Notes: generated by a model not told the origin, from the letters alone. DNA of 64,000 bases from Hoylesella buccalis ATCC 35310 (GCF_000177075.1 NZ_ADEG01000068.1:1-64000); one strand, 5' to 3'; shown: positions 16,445 to 26,837, counted from the first letter of the stretch. Numbers and translations: made by a program.

Positions 16445-17902
16445 TTAATTATCTTTCCAGAACGCTGGTGACAGGATGACCAACACGCTGAATATTTCCA
16501 AACGCCCGATGAGCATGAGCAGTGCACATACCCATTTTACAAAGCCGGGCAGCATGCTCCAACTCATCGTCGGTCCGATTTCAAGTCCCAGCGTTGGCCC
16601 CACATTGCCGATGCAGCTGAGGATGATGGTGATGGAGTTGGTGCTGTCGATGTGGGCCATCATCAGTACGAACGAGGCCAGCAGGCACAAGATGAGGTAC
16701 ATGGTGAGGAAGGCCAGAAGGGTTCCTCGCTTCTGGTAAGGTATGTTGGTGTCGTTGACCTTCAAAGGCAGTACGGCGTTGGGGTGCAGTATTTGTTTAA
16801 ATTCATTGCGGATAGTTTTGAGCAACATCACCACTCGGATGCACTTGAAGCCACCACTCGTCGAGCCAGAACAGGCTCCGATGAACATGCAGGTGGCCAG
16901 GATGACCCAGGTGACGTGTGGCCATTGGCCGGCGTCATCGTTGAACAGACCAGTGGTGGTGATGAACGAAACAACTTGGAAGACGCCCGAACGGAATGCT
17001 GGTTCTAAGTCGTAACCCCGATTAATCATCAGTTCGAGCATGATGAACAAACTGAATAGGATGACAACACTTAGGTAGAACTTGAACTCAGAGCTTTTGA
17101 ATAATGCTTTGAAGCGCCGCTTCACCACCGCTGTGTACAGCAAAGTGAAGTTCACTCCCGAGAGAAAACAAAAAATAGTGCAGATGTATTCCAGCGCTGG
17201 AGAGTGGAAATATTCGGTGCTGCTGTTGTGTGTGGAAAAGCCTCCCGTAGCCGTTGTGGTCATTGAATAGTTGACAGCATCGAACCAGTTCATGCCATAA
17301 AGGATGAAACAGCCTATGCAAGCGATGGTCAGAACGAGGTACACGGTGAGAATCCACTTGGCACTGGTGGAGAGCCGTGGGTGTAATTTCGACTTAATGG
17401 GGCCGGTTGCTTCGGCTGCAAACACCTGAACAGAGCCTCCTACCATGGAGGGAAGCAGGGCAACGGTGAAGAATACGATGCCCAAGCCGCCAATCCATTG
17501 GGTCAGTGAGCGCCAAAAGAGTAGGGCGTGGGGAAACACTTCTACGTCATCTATGATGGTAGCGCCGGTGGTGGTGAATCCCGACATCGTTTCAAAGTAG
17601 GCATCCGTGAAGCCGTGAATGTAGCCACTGAGGGTGAAGGGGAACGTGCCGAAGAAGCTAAAGACTATCCATGAGAGCGTTACCACCAGGTAAGCGTCGC
17701 GCCTGGACAAGGTGTTGTTGGAGTTACGGCCTAGGTATCTCAGGATAAAGGCTGTGAAGAGACTGATGAATACCGACAGAAGAAAAGCCATGGCGTCATC
17801 TTCACCGTAGAAAAGAGCCATACCGAAACAGGCGAAAAGGATGAAGGCTTCGATGAAAAGTAGCGAGCCTATCACTTTATATATAGTCCTGAGGTTAATC
17901 AT
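16445..17902 (-). CDS. trkH: Potassium uptake channel subunit TrkH
   Basis: 485 residues with about ten membrane segments. The four M1-P-M2 repeats of the Trk/Ktr/HKT superfamily are visible through their pore-loop glycines: SGFTTTGATIID, TTTATGGFSTHNSS, SFITTTGLF, and CIGNVGPTLGLEIG. TrkH forms the K+-conducting channel at the inner membrane and is gated by the cytoplasmic TrkA ring. The TrkA gene is directly upstream (20-base gap). Confidence 0.95.
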   Translation of the reverse strand: MINLRTIYKVIGSLLFIEAFILFACFGMALFYGEDDAMAFLLSVFISLFTAFILRYLGRNSNNTLSRRDAYLVVTLSWIVFSFFGTFPFTLSGYIHGFTDAYFETMSGFTTTGATIIDDVEVFPHALLFWRSLTQWIGGLGIVFFTVALLPSMVGGSVQVFAAEATGPIKSKLHPRLSTSAKWILTVYLVLTIACIGCFILYGMNWFDAVNYSMTTTATGGFSTHNSSTEYFHSPALEYICTIFCFLSGVNFTLLYTAVVKRRFKALFKSSEFKFYLSVVILFSLFIMLELMINRGYDLEPAFRSGVFQVVSFITTTGLFNDDAGQWPHVTWVILATCMFIGACSGSTSGGFKCIRVVMLLKTIRNEFKQILHPNAVLPLKVNDTNIPYQKRGTLLAFLTMYLILCLLASFVLMMAHIDSTNSITIILSCIGNVGPTLGLEIGPTMSWSMLPGFVKWVCALLMLIGRLEIFSVLVILSPAFWKDN

Positions 17903-17922
17903 TGTTTGCTGTTTTGACTTTG

Positions 17923-19266
17923 CTAAATGAAGAGTCTTTCTATCGTCTTGAGGTTAATGTTATGGCAGAACACCATCACAATGTCGCCAGCCTGTATCTG
18001 TGTGTGCCCCGAAACGAGCATCCCTTCATCTCCTCTGACCAGTCCTCCGATGGTTGCCTCCTTGGGTAAACCTAAATCTTTCACAGGCTTTTTGGTGACG
18101 CGAGAACCTTCTTGGGCCACGAACTCAACCACATCGGCATTGGCAGACATGATGAAGCGCATGTTTATGACTTTGGCATCGAGCATGATTTGGTAGATGT
18201 GGCTGGCCGCAATGGCCTTTTTGTTGATGATAGTGCCGATGTCCAGGCTTTCAGCCATGCTCACATAGTCAACGTTTTCCACCATGGCAACGGTCTTTCG
18301 CACGCCCAATCGTTTGGCCGTAAGGCAGGCCAGGATGTTGGTTTCGGCATTGTTGGTCAGGGCAACGAAGGCTTGTGTGTTCTTAATGCCTTCCTCCATC
18401 AGCAGCTGGGTGTCACGACCGTCGCCGTTGATGATAAGCGCTTTGTCGTCGTCCAACAGGTTGTTGAGCTCTTCACATCGCTCCTCGCTGATTTCAATGA
18501 GTTTGGTATCCAGGTAGTCGGGCATGGTATTAATGGCTCTGACGGCCGTTGCACCGCCGCCCATAATCATCACATTCTTCACGTCTACATACAGTTCTTT
18601 GCCCACTATCTTGCGGATGTAGGGGATATATTGTGTAGTTGTCATGAAATAAGCCAAGTCGTAGAGCTTCAATTCGTCGTTACCACCGGGGATGATGGTT
18701 TCGTTCAAACGCTTGATGGCCACCACATGATACGGATCATCGGGTCCGCAGAGGTTCTTCAACGGGTTGTTGAGTATCTCACAGGTTTCCCTTAGCTTGA
18801 TGGCCAACATCACCAATGCGCCATTGTGGACATCCCATCGCTGACGAACCCACGACATTTTGAGTCCGTTGATGATGTCTACGGCGGCCAACTTCTCTGG
18901 GTAAATCAGCGAACTGACACCCAATCCGGTAAAGAAATCCTGTAGTTCGGGGGCTGTGTATTCGCTGTTGCTGATTTTAGCCACGGTCTTCTTGGCTCCT
19001 AAAGCTTTGGCCAGAACGCACGAAGTGATGTTCAGACTCTCTTCGGGCGTTACGGCAATGAACAAATCCGCATGTTCAGCGCCCGCTTCATGCAGTGCCT
19101 TGATGCTGCTGGGCGAGGCTTGTGCGGTCAGTAGGTCAAAGTCGCTTCCTATCTGAGCCAGCCGTTCGTCGTCTTCATCAATCAGCGTAATGTCTTCATG
19201 GTTGCGTGAAAGCATCTTGGCCAGATGTGTGCCGATGCCGTAAGCGCCACAGATAATAATCTTCAT
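17923..19266 (-). CDS. trkA: Trk potassium system gating protein TrkA
   Basis: 447 residues: two consecutive RCK units, each an N-terminal Rossmann domain plus a C-terminal ligand domain. First nucleotide motif GAYGIGTHLAKML (about 7-19) with the acidic residue ending strand 2 (ITLIDEDDERL); second NVMIMGGGATAVRAINTM. The tail (GGLVRGDEGMLVSGHTQIQAGDIVMVF) is a TrkA-C domain. It binds NAD(H)/ATP and controls the TrkH channel. The first glycine motif has Tyr where many homologues have Gly or Met, a conservative family variation. Confidence 0.95.
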   Translation of the reverse strand: MKIIICGAYGIGTHLAKMLSRNHEDITLIDEDDERLAQIGSDFDLLTAQASPSSIKALHEAGAEHADLFIAVTPEESLNITSCVLAKALGAKKTVAKISNSEYTAPELQDFFTGLGVSSLIYPEKLAAVDIINGLKMSWVRQRWDVHNGALVMLAIKLRETCEILNNPLKNLCGPDDPYHVVAIKRLNETIIPGGNDELKLYDLAYFMTTTQYIPYIRKIVGKELYVDVKNVMIMGGGATAVRAINTMPDYLDTKLIEISEERCEELNNLLDDDKALIINGDGRDTQLLMEEGIKNTQAFVALTNNAETNILACLTAKRLGVRKTVAMVENVDYVSMAESLDIGTIINKKAIAASHIYQIMLDAKVINMRFIMSANADVVEFVAQEGSRVTKKPVKDLGLPKEATIGGLVRGDEGMLVSGHTQIQAGDIVMVFCHNINLKTIERLFI

Positions 19267-19308
19267 GTCTATGTGATTTTTCGAAAATCCTTTGATGTTT
19301 CAAGTATT

Positions 19309-21216
19309 TCAGACTTGGTCTGATGCCAGCATTTCTTCGATGTTTTGCTTGATGTGAGGTGCGTCCAGTCCCACGATTCTCCTCAGTTCGTCCACTGAAC
19401 CATGCGCCACAAACTCGTCGGGCAATCCCATTCGCTGCACGCTTGGGGCATATCCATGGTCATTGAACCACTCCAAGACGGCCGAACCGAAGCCGCCGTT
19501 GCGCACGCCGTCTTCAATTGTGATGACCTTCTTGAACTTTTTCCCAATCTCATCCAACAGATCTCCGTCCAAAGGTTTGATGAACCGCATGTCGTAATGA
19601 GCCACCTTGTCCTGCTGAGGCAATGCTTCAATGGCCTTCTGTGCATCATTTCCAATGGGGCCTACTGTGAGAATGGCCACCTGGTCGCCGTCTTTCAACT
19701 TGCGACCCGTGCCCACTTTGATTTCTTCCAGGGGGCATTTCCAATCTTTGTTCACCCCCCTGCCGCGCGGATAACGGATGACAAACATGCCCTTGTCGGG
19801 CAGTTGAGCCGTGTACATCAACCGTCTCAGTTCCTTTTCGTCCATCGGTGCAGCGATGGTCAGGTTGGGGATGGGGCGCAAGGCGGCCAAGTCGAACACG
19901 CCATGGTGCGTGGGTCCGTCCTCACCAACAAGTCCCGCACGGTCCAAACACAGTACGACGGGTAGGTTGAGGATGGCCAAGTCGTGGATGATATTGTCGT
20001 AAGCGCGTTGCGCAAACGAGCTGTAAATGTTGCAAAATGGCTGCAAACCTTCTTTTGCCATGCCGCCGGAAAAGGTCACCGCGTGTCCTTCGGCAATGCC
20101 AACGTCAAACGCTCGGTCGGGCATGGCTTTCATCAGTTTATTCATCGAGCAACCGGTTGGCATGGCAGGGGTGACCCCTACAATCTTTGGATTCTGCAAA
20201 GCGAGCTCTACCAGCGTGTCACCAAAAACGTCTTGGTAACGTGGTGGTTCTTCAGAACAGTCTTTAACGATGCGTTCACCCGTCTCGGCGTTGAATCTAC
20301 CTGGTGCATGCCATTCGGTTTGTGACTGCTCTGCAGGCTTGTATCCCTTGCCTTTGGTGGTGTGCAGATGCAGCAGTTTGGGGCCTTTCATGTCCTTCAG
20401 CTGTCGCAAGATGCGCACGATTTCAGTCACGTCGTGTCCATCAAAAGGTCCGAAATACCGAATATTCATGCCCTCGAAGATGTTCTGTTGGCGGCTGATG
20501 GCCGACTTGATGGCGTTGTTGAGCCGCAAGATGCCTTTCTTTCTGTTCTCACTAAGGTAGCCACGTTGATGGAGCCATTGCGAAGCCTTGAACCTCAGCT
20601 TGTTGTAAGTGGCATTCGTATCGAGGGTTAGGAGGTATTTTTCCATGCCCCCCACTGCGTGATCGATGCTCATGTCGTTGTCGTTGAGGATGATGAGAAG
20701 GTCGTTCGGAGTCGACGAAACATTGTTCAGTCCCTCGAATGCCAATCCACCACTCATGGCACCATCGCCGATGATGGCTACAATCTTCTTGTCATTCTCG
20801 CCACTTTTCTTGGCTGCGACGGCCATACCCAATGCCGCCGAGATGGAATTGGAGGCATGTCCACAGGTGAAGGTGTCGTACTGGCTCTCCAAAGGCGTGG
20901 GAAATGGGCGCAGTCCATGCAGCTTCCGGTTGGTGGAAAACAACTCCCGGCGCCCGGTGAGTATCTTGTGTCCATAGGCTTGATGCCCCACATCCCATAC
21001 AAGTTTGTCGCTCGGCGTGTCAAACACATAGTGCAAGGCCACGGTAATCTCAATGGCTCCCAGTGAAGACGCAAAGTGTCCGGGGTTTACGGAGACCTCT
21101 TGGATGATGTCTTCGCGAAGTTCACGACACACCTCTGGCAACTCTTCAACGCTGAGTTTTCGTAAGTCTTCGGGGTAATTTATTTGGGGTAAAAGCCTTA
21201 AATTAGTCTTGTCCAT
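19309..21216 (-). CDS. dxs: 1-deoxy-D-xylulose-5-phosphate synthase
   Basis: 635 residues from the ATG at 21216 ([13 protein letters not shown]). Another in-frame ATG at 21240 sits only two bases from a -7 box, so transcription would begin at or inside it. First committed enzyme of the non-mevalonate isoprenoid pathway: pyruvate plus glyceraldehyde-3-phosphate to DXP, using thiamine diphosphate and Mg. Landmarks: [15 protein letters not shown], the TPP/Mg motif [16 protein letters not shown], and the central-domain [16 protein letters not shown]. First gene of the dxs-trkA-trkH-manA run. Complete. Confidence 0.96.
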   Translation of the reverse strand: MDKTNLRLLPQINYPEDLRKLSVEELPEVCRELREDIIQEVSVNPGHFASSLGAIEITVALHYVFDTPSDKLVWDVGHQAYGHKILTGRRELFSTNRKLHGLRPFPTPLESQYDTFTCGHASNSISAALGMAVAAKKSGENDKKIVAIIGDGAMSGGLAFEGLNNVSSTPNDLLIILNDNDMSIDHAVGGMEKYLLTLDTNATYNKLRFKASQWLHQRGYLSENRKKGILRLNNAIKSAISRQQNIFEGMNIRYFGPFDGHDVTEIVRILRQLKDMKGPKLLHLHTTKGKGYKPAEQSQTEWHAPGRFNAETGERIVKDCSEEPPRYQDVFGDTLVELALQNPKIVGVTPAMPTGCSMNKLMKAMPDRAFDVGIAEGHAVTFSGGMAKEGLQPFCNIYSSFAQRAYDNIIHDLAILNLPVVLCLDRAGLVGEDGPTHHGVFDLAALRPIPNLTIAAPMDEKELRRLMYTAQLPDKGMFVIRYPRGRGVNKDWKCPLEEIKVGTGRKLKDGDQVAILTVGPIGNDAQKAIEALPQQDKVAHYDMRFIKPLDGDLLDEIGKKFKKVITIEDGVRNGGFGSAVLEWFNDHGYAPSVQRMGLPDEFVAHGSVDELRRIVGLDAPHIKQNIEEMLASDQV

Positions 21217-21241
21217 CAATAAGCTCTCTTCTATAACCATG

Positions 21242-21249
21242 CAAAGATA
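21242..21249 (-). promoter_or_regulatory. dxs -7 box
   Basis: Minus strand TATCTTTG. A TTG occurs only about 15 bases upstream, shorter than usual, so the -33 element is uncertain. Confidence 0.4.
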
Positions 21250-21571
21250 ATAAATTTATATGAACAATGCGTCCTTTGTGCTGAATTTTGCTGGTAGACA
21301 TGCGGTGCTTTCATGTAGGAATGACGCATTGTGTTTATTACGTCAAGCAGAATATTTATTGGTGAAAAGCCCGCGGTCGCTACGTCTTTTTAACACAAAT
21401 GCTGGGCGTTTTTGAAGCCAACCTGTTGATGTGCTGAAAATAAGCCAAGGATTCAACGGTTTTATTATCCGCTTGATGGTGAGTGAGTTAGATGGTTTTC
21501 TAACTTTGAAGGCCATCAATAAGAGATGTGTTTGTGACAAAAACTCCATCTATTTGTGCCAAAACGGCCTT

Positions 21572-21681
21572 TTATAGCATGTTAATAGGTGAGCAATAGC
21601 ATGCATATTGCGGGGCAAAAGCATAGCTATTGGGAGATAAAAGCATGGCAATTGGCAATTTGTTCCATGCGAATGGGCCAA
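21572..21681. repeat. 22-bp tandem array D (five units, GCATG subtype)
   Basis: Units start at 21572, 21594, 21616, 21638 and 21660. Cores read AGCATGCATATTGCGGGG, AGCATAGCTATTGGGAGA and AGCATGGCAATTGGCAAT. The sequence differs from arrays A-C, but the register is the same: CA at unit positions 7-8 and TTG at 15-17 in the middle units, and the period is again exactly 22. Confidence 0.75.
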
Positions 21682-21931
21682 AAGATGATGCGTTTATGAC
21701 TTGTTTTCTCTATTTCGCGATTTTGTTTTGTCAAAGAAAATGAATCGATTTAACAAACGAAAGGTTTGTTAACACGAACAGATTTCGTTGTGATTCGTAA
21801 GCAGACAAAAAGGGTTCCGTTGACAAAGAAAATCCCTTCTCCATGCCGCATATCTGTGTGCTGCAATGGTGATTAGGGCGGTTAAAAATGAGTTTTATCT
21901 TGAAATGCTGAATTTTTTCATGAAAAATGCT

Positions 21932-21939
21932 TATTTTTG
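21932..21939 (+). promoter_or_regulatory. -7 box for the C1 peptidase gene
   Basis: TATTTTTG, 31 bases before the ATG at 21971; no clear -33 TTG. It argues against upstream start codons such as 21866. Confidence 0.4.
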
Positions 21940-21970
21940 TCAACAAATCAATTATACAAACAAAACTATC

Positions 21971-23377
21971 ATGAAACAAAAATCTTTCTTCTTAGCTGCC
22001 GTCCTGCTGTTCTCGAGCATGGCCGTAGGAGCGCAAAAGCCTGGTGGACTATCTGCTGATCTATTGAAAAAGATACAGCAGGCACAACCATCTTCACCTG
22101 CCGACAAGGCTATCATCAATGCTGTGGCATCTAACAACATTGACGATTTGGTTAAAAACCGTGCCAATCAGGGTGCGGTAGACACCTATTTCAGCATCGA
22201 AACACCCAAGCAGAGCATACACGACCAGCAGAAAAGTGGCCGCTGTTGGATGTTCTCGGGCTTCAACGTGCTGCGCGCCAACTTTGCTAAACGGCATCAA
22301 GACACGCTCGCCGTGGAGTTTTCACATGCCTATTTGTTCTTTTATGACCAATTAGAGAAGGCCAATCTCATGCTGCAAGGTGTCATTGACAATGCGTCGA
22401 AGCCATTGGATGACAAGCGTATGCAGTTCTTCTTCAAGAATCCTGTCAATGATGGCGGTACCTTTTGCGGGGTTGCCGACTTGGCCGAAAAGTATGGTTT
22501 GGTGCCTATGAGCGTGATGCCCGAGACCTATTCGTCTGACAACACCAGGGTGATGGCTCGCCTGTTGTCATCTAAATTGCGCGAATATGGGCTGGAATTG
22601 CGACGCATGGTGAACGCTAAAAAGAAAAAAGCGGAGGTGGAAAAGCGGAAAACCGAGATGCTTGCCACCGTTTATCGTATCTTGTCGCTAACCATTGGCG
22701 AGCCTGTTCAGAACTTTACATACGCATTCAAAAACAAAGATGGCAAGACTGTCACACCACAAAAGCACTATACGCCACGCGAATTTTATAACGAGACGGT
22801 GGGACATGGGCTCAACGGAACGTTCATCATGGTGATGAATGACCCTCGACGGGCTTATCATGAAACTTACGAAGTGGAGTATGATCGGCACAGTTACGAT
22901 GGACACAACTGGAAGTATCTTAATCTTCCGATGGAAGAGATTGCGCAGTTGGCCATCGCCAGCTTGAAAGATGGACACAAGATGTACAGCTCTTACGATG
23001 TTGGCAAGCAGCTGGATCGCAAGCGCGGCTATATGGATGTGGACAATTACGATTACGGTAGCCTGCTGGGAACAACGTTCAACATGGGAAAGGCCGACCG
23101 CATTGCCACGTTTGACAGCGGCTCTACACACGCCATGACATTGACAGCTGTCGACTTGGACGCACAGGGTAAGCCCTTGAAGTGGAAGGTGGAGAACAGC
23201 TGGGGAGCCGCTAATGGGCAGAAAGGTTGCCTCATCATGACCAATCAGTGGTTCAATGAGTATATGTTCCGCCTGGTTGTCAATAAGAAATACGTACCTG
23301 CGAAGTTGCTCAAGGAATACGATAAGACCCCAACCATGGTCATGCCCGAGGATCCTCTCTTTGGGTGTGATGAGTAA
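21971..23377 (+). CDS. Secreted C1-family peptidase (bleomycin hydrolase/aminopeptidase C type)
   Basis: 468 residues from 21971; the signal peptide MKQKSFFLAAVLLFSSMAVGAQ begins exactly there. An upstream in-frame ATG (21866) would bury it and precedes the -7 box. The catalytic triad is complete: C92 in KSGRCWMFSG, H387 in SGSTHAMTLTAVD, N409 in VENSWGAANGQKG. Length and motifs fit the C1B family (PepC/bleomycin hydrolase), normally cytosolic hexameric aminopeptidases. The signal peptide points to periplasmic or outer-envelope peptide degradation. Followed 57 bases later by a secreted S9 peptidase, suggesting joint peptide processing. Confidence 0.92.
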   Translation: MKQKSFFLAAVLLFSSMAVGAQKPGGLSADLLKKIQQAQPSSPADKAIINAVASNNIDDLVKNRANQGAVDTYFSIETPKQSIHDQQKSGRCWMFSGFNVLRANFAKRHQDTLAVEFSHAYLFFYDQLEKANLMLQGVIDNASKPLDDKRMQFFFKNPVNDGGTFCGVADLAEKYGLVPMSVMPETYSSDNTRVMARLLSSKLREYGLELRRMVNAKKKKAEVEKRKTEMLATVYRILSLTIGEPVQNFTYAFKNKDGKTVTPQKHYTPREFYNETVGHGLNGTFIMVMNDPRRAYHETYEVEYDRHSYDGHNWKYLNLPMEEIAQLAIASLKDGHKMYSSYDVGKQLDRKRGYMDVDNYDYGSLLGTTFNMGKADRIATFDSGSTHAMTLTAVDLDAQGKPLKWKVENSWGAANGQKGCLIMTNQWFNEYMFRLVVNKKYVPAKLLKEYDKTPTMVMPEDPLFGCDE

Positions 23378-23434
23378 GGATAGAGGTCATGGTGGGCTAT
23401 CCCTCCATTTTACCATTTCTAACCATTGAAAATA

Positions 23435-25885
23435 ATGAATAAGTTTTATATCCTTTTATCAGCTGTCTTGTTGACAGCTGATTTTGTTTACAGCTCCGTC
23501 ATTCCCGTGAAGACGGTTCGTTATGCCGGTCCTTTTGTGGTGCAGCATCCCCTGATGATTGACAGTGTCGATGTAAAAGGCCACACGTTCAACGCCAAGT
23601 CGCTGCTGGACACGCCTTTGTCGCTGGAACAAGTGCGTCAGGGACGGGAAGTTTCCGGCGAAGTGTTGCCCACTTCCGATGCACCATACGCCCTCCATTT
23701 GCTGGGTTTTCGCATTCAAGCCGACGGATATGGTCAGGCAACGGTCAAAGTGGGCAAGCTCTCCGATTTCAATTTGTATGTAGACGGTCAACAAAGTCGT
23801 GATGGTAAGCTGACATTAGAGCCGGGTTCCCACGATGTGGTGGTGAAATACCTTTCCAAACGCGGCCGGTCAGACACGTTGGACATACAGGTCGAGCCTC
23901 AGAAAGGAGCCTTGTTATCGGTTGGTGAGGGCGAAAAAACGTTCACATTGCGCAGCCTGACCGACCGTAGGTTCGTGACTGGAGTGGAGCTTTCGCCTGA
24001 TGGTAAATACCTCATCACGGCTTTTCGGGACGTAGCACATGGTGGTAAAACGTCATATCGTTGGCAAGTGAAGGAACTCAAGACAGGTCATATCGTGGCA
24101 ACTCGTAACGAAGCCGTTCACTGGATGCCGCATTCTCACGAGCTATATTGGGCTCGTCAGGGCAAATACAGTAGGGAGTTGATCACGTCAGACGTTGAGA
24201 CGGGAATCGAAAAAGTCATCGCCACGAATCTACCGGAGGGTTCTTTCGTGCTGTCACCCACTGCCGATTACCTGGTGGTGATGCAGAAAAACGAGGGAAA
24301 GAAGAAAGATCGTGATGTCTATGAGATTACCGAACCCGAGGATCGGCAACCGGGTTGGCGCAACAGAACAAGTCTGTTGAAGTTTGATTTGCGCACCGGA
24401 CTGGCCCAACCGCTCACCTTCGGCTATCACGACGTGTCGCTCTTGGACATCAATAACGATGGTTCCAAGGTGCTCTTCATGACCACTCGCACCCGACTTA
24501 CTCATCGTCCCACCACCTTGTTCTCTGTTTTCAGCCTGGATGTGCGTACTCTGAAAGCCGATACGCTGGTCTTTGACGATGGATTCATCGCCAGTGCAGC
24601 CTTCTCACCCAATGGAAAAGAGATTGTGGTGATGGGCTCTCCCGAGGCTTTCAACGGCATCGGAGCCAATGTTCCCAATGGAAGAGTGCCGAGTATGTAC
24701 GACTATCAGTTGTTTACGCTGCGCCTCTCAGACCGACAGGTCACGCCGCTGACCAAGACATTCAACCCCGGCATCAGTCAATACGCATGGAACCACGCCG
24801 ACGGCAAGCTGTATTTTTCGGCCATGAACCGTGATAGCGTAAGCCTTTACTGCTGTGACACGAAGTCGAAGAAGATAGTGAAAATTCATCAACCCGAAGA
24901 GGTTGTCAAACACATGTCGTTCGCCCATTCGGCTCCTGTCATGGCATGGACGGGCGAAAGTGCGTCCAATGCCGACCGTGTGTACACCATGAACCTGTCT
25001 GCGAAGCGTCCAAAGGTGGTGGAAGACACCAATCTTCAAACCCTTGCCGGTATTCGCTTGGGGGAATGCAAGGCTTGGAATTTCGTCAATTCGCATGGAG
25101 ATACCATCTGCACGCGCTATTATCTGCCGCCCCATTTCGACTCATCAAAGCATTATCCGCTCATCGTTAATTATTATGGAGGATGCTCGCCAACGAGCCG
25201 TAACTTTGAAACACGCTATCCGCACCATGCCTATGCCGCACTGGGTTACGTCGTGTTGGTCATCCAACCCAGTGGTGCCGTGGGATTTGGACAAGAGTTT
25301 TCTTCCCGTCATGTTAACACAGCGGGGCAAGGAGTGGCTGAAGACATCATCGAAGGAACGAAGAAATTCGTGGCCGACCATACGTTCATCAATAGCAAGA
25401 AGATTGGATGCATCGGCGCATCGTATGGCGGATTCATGACACAATACCTGCAAACGCAGACCAATCTCTTTGCGGCTGCCATATCGCATGCGGGCATCAG
25501 CGACCATACCAGTTACTGGGGCGAAGGTTATTGGGGCTATAGTTACAGCGAAGTGAGCATGGCCAACCGTTATCCTTGGACGGACAAGAAACTATATGTG
25601 GACCAAAGTCCGCTGTTCAATGCCGACAAAATTCACACGCCGCTGTTGTTCTTGCATGGCAGTGCCGATACCAATGTGCCGATAGGCGAAAGCATCCAGA
25701 TGTTCACGGCACTGAAACTCTTGGGGCGCCCCACGGCCTTTGTGGTGGTAGATGGTGAGAATCACCACATCACCGATTACAACAAGCGTCTGAAATGGCA
25801 GAATACCATCTTTGCATGGTTCGCCAAATGGCTCAAAGACGATTCCACTTGGTGGGACCATCTGTACGGAGAGCCGAAGCTGTAG
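23435..25885 (+). CDS. Secreted S9-family prolyl-oligopeptidase-like peptidase
   Basis: 816 residues from the ATG at 23435 (a TTG nine bases upstream is in frame). Signal peptide MNKFYILLSAVLLTADFVYSS. The middle is a beta-propeller-like region (for example VELSPDGKYLITAF, SAAFSPNGKEIVVMG). The C-terminal alpha/beta-hydrolase has nucleophile S663 in GASYGG, D745 in SADTNVP, and H777/H778 in GENHHIT. This is the DPP-IV/acylaminoacyl-peptidase architecture; the enzyme probably cleaves peptides exported to the periplasm, though the exact specificity is unknown. Probably co-transcribed with the C1 peptidase and ends at a strong hairpin (25900-25936). Confidence 0.92.
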   Translation: MNKFYILLSAVLLTADFVYSSVIPVKTVRYAGPFVVQHPLMIDSVDVKGHTFNAKSLLDTPLSLEQVRQGREVSGEVLPTSDAPYALHLLGFRIQADGYGQATVKVGKLSDFNLYVDGQQSRDGKLTLEPGSHDVVVKYLSKRGRSDTLDIQVEPQKGALLSVGEGEKTFTLRSLTDRRFVTGVELSPDGKYLITAFRDVAHGGKTSYRWQVKELKTGHIVATRNEAVHWMPHSHELYWARQGKYSRELITSDVETGIEKVIATNLPEGSFVLSPTADYLVVMQKNEGKKKDRDVYEITEPEDRQPGWRNRTSLLKFDLRTGLAQPLTFGYHDVSLLDINNDGSKVLFMTTRTRLTHRPTTLFSVFSLDVRTLKADTLVFDDGFIASAAFSPNGKEIVVMGSPEAFNGIGANVPNGRVPSMYDYQLFTLRLSDRQVTPLTKTFNPGISQYAWNHADGKLYFSAMNRDSVSLYCCDTKSKKIVKIHQPEEVVKHMSFAHSAPVMAWTGESASNADRVYTMNLSAKRPKVVEDTNLQTLAGIRLGECKAWNFVNSHGDTICTRYYLPPHFDSSKHYPLIVNYYGGCSPTSRNFETRYPHHAYAALGYVVLVIQPSGAVGFGQEFSSRHVNTAGQGVAEDIIEGTKKFVADHTFINSKKIGCIGASYGGFMTQYLQTQTNLFAAAISHAGISDHTSYWGEGYWGYSYSEVSMANRYPWTDKKLYVDQSPLFNADKIHTPLLFLHGSADTNVPIGESIQMFTALKLLGRPTAFVVVDGENHHITDYNKRLKWQNTIFAWFAKWLKDDSTWWDHLYGEPKL

Positions 25886-25899
25886 ACCTGCTTTTCATT

Positions 25900-25936
25900 A
25901 GCTTTCCTTCCCTCTCAAAGAGGGAAGGTTAAAGCT
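25900..25936. terminator. Bidirectional terminator between the S9 peptidase gene and ddh
   Basis: Perfect stem CCTTCCCTCT (25906-25915) / AGAGGGAAGG (25919-25928) with a three-base loop, extended by AGCTTT/AAAGCT (900-905 with 931-936 of this block). It separates two convergent genes. Confidence 0.7.
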
Positions 25937-25937
25937 G

Positions 25938-26837
25938 TTAAACCAGATGTTTGATGAGGTCTTCCCGCTCACCGGGCAGCATGTCGATGACAGGAAGCTC
26001 CACCATGGTGTAACATCCTGGCTGTTGGCGCATGCTGGCGCGTGCCACGTTGACCAATACTTGTGCGGTGAGCGCTGGATTGTTGATGCTCATGCTGAAC
26101 TCCATGCGCTGGTTTTGCGTGTTGCCGCTCACTCCCTTGCGCACCAAGTGTACGCCATGTCCCATGTCACGCACCGCGTCAACCGACTCAACGGCCATGA
26201 CATGCGTTTCGTCGTGTGCGAAATAGGGGTCGGCCTTGATTTCCTTGGTCACCTCATCGAGCGTGGCACCGTCTTCCAACTCCACGTATACCATGCGTCG
26301 GTGGATGCCCTCGCCCAGTGGAATGGTCATCGATAGCGCATTCTTCACGCCCTTCTTGCCTCTGGCGCACACGCTGTGTCCCATCGACATGCCTGGCCCG
26401 AAGTTGGTATAGCTAAGACCTTTCGGTGCCAAGCTCTGCATCAGCGTGCGCACAATGGAGTCGGATCCCGGATCCCATCCCGCACTAATGACGCTCACCG
26501 CATGGTGCTGCTTGCACAAGGGCATTAAGGCAGCGCGGTAATCAACGATGTCTGTGTGGATGTCAAAGCTGTCCACGGTGTTGATGCCAAGGGGTAAAAT
26601 CTGTTGGGTGTGCTCCTTACAGCTGCGTGTGGGTGTCGCCAGGATGGCCACGTCCACGTCTGTCAGTTCTTTTATATCCTTCACAACCTCGTAAGCGGCC
26701 AACTCAGCTGGCTTGTTCTCAGCACCTTGGCGGCGTACGATGCCAGCTATCTCAAAATCTTCTGCGGCCTCCAATGCCTGAACGGCATAGTGACCTATGT
26801 TGCCGTAGCCTACTACGGCGGCTCTGATTTTCTTCAT
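25938..26837 (-). CDS. ddh: meso-Diaminopimelate D-dehydrogenase
   Basis: 299 residues from the ATG at 26837 (MKKIRAAVVGYGNIG); an in-frame ATG six codons upstream is less likely. The enzyme makes meso-diaminopimelate from tetrahydrodipicolinate in one NADPH-dependent step, feeding peptidoglycan and lysine. Features: nucleotide loop GYGNIGHYAV (about 10-19), ILATPTRS, the substrate segment NTVDSFDIH, AGWDPGSDS and FGPGMSMGHS, the last two typical of this family. It provides the one-step dehydrogenase route to DAP. Own promoter at 26945-26974. Confidence 0.95.
   Translation of the reverse strand: MKKIRAAVVGYGNIGHYAVQALEAAEDFEIAGIVRRQGAENKPAELAAYEVVKDIKELTDVDVAILATPTRSCKEHTQQILPLGINTVDSFDIHTDIVDYRAALMPLCKQHHAVSVISAGWDPGSDSIVRTLMQSLAPKGLSYTNFGPGMSMGHSVCARGKKGVKNALSMTIPLGEGIHRRMVYVELEDGATLDEVTKEIKADPYFAHDETHVMAVESVDAVRDMGHGVHLVRKGVSGNTQNQRMEFSMSINNPALTAQVLVNVARASMRQQPGCYTMVELPVIDMLPGEREDLIKHLV

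Larger units (their letters stand above)
21217..21970. other. Long divergent gap between dxs and the C1 peptidase gene
   Basis: 754 bases with no supported gene. It contains the dxs -7 box (21242-21249), array D (21572-21681) and the peptidase -7 box (21932-21939). Before array D, 21520-21571 holds further degenerate pieces (CAAAAACTCCATCTATTTGTGC in two overlapping halves) that may be decayed units. Open frames here are short and lack coding character. Confidence 0.5.

Noticed and set aside
21343-21549. 68-codon frame on the minus strand before array D
   Set aside because: No promoter, no recognisable product, and it lies in repeat-like intergenic sequence.
23378-23402. Hairpin GGATAG/CTATCC between the two secreted peptidase genes
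   Set aside because: Only six base pairs with a long loop and no T-run; not convincing as a terminator.
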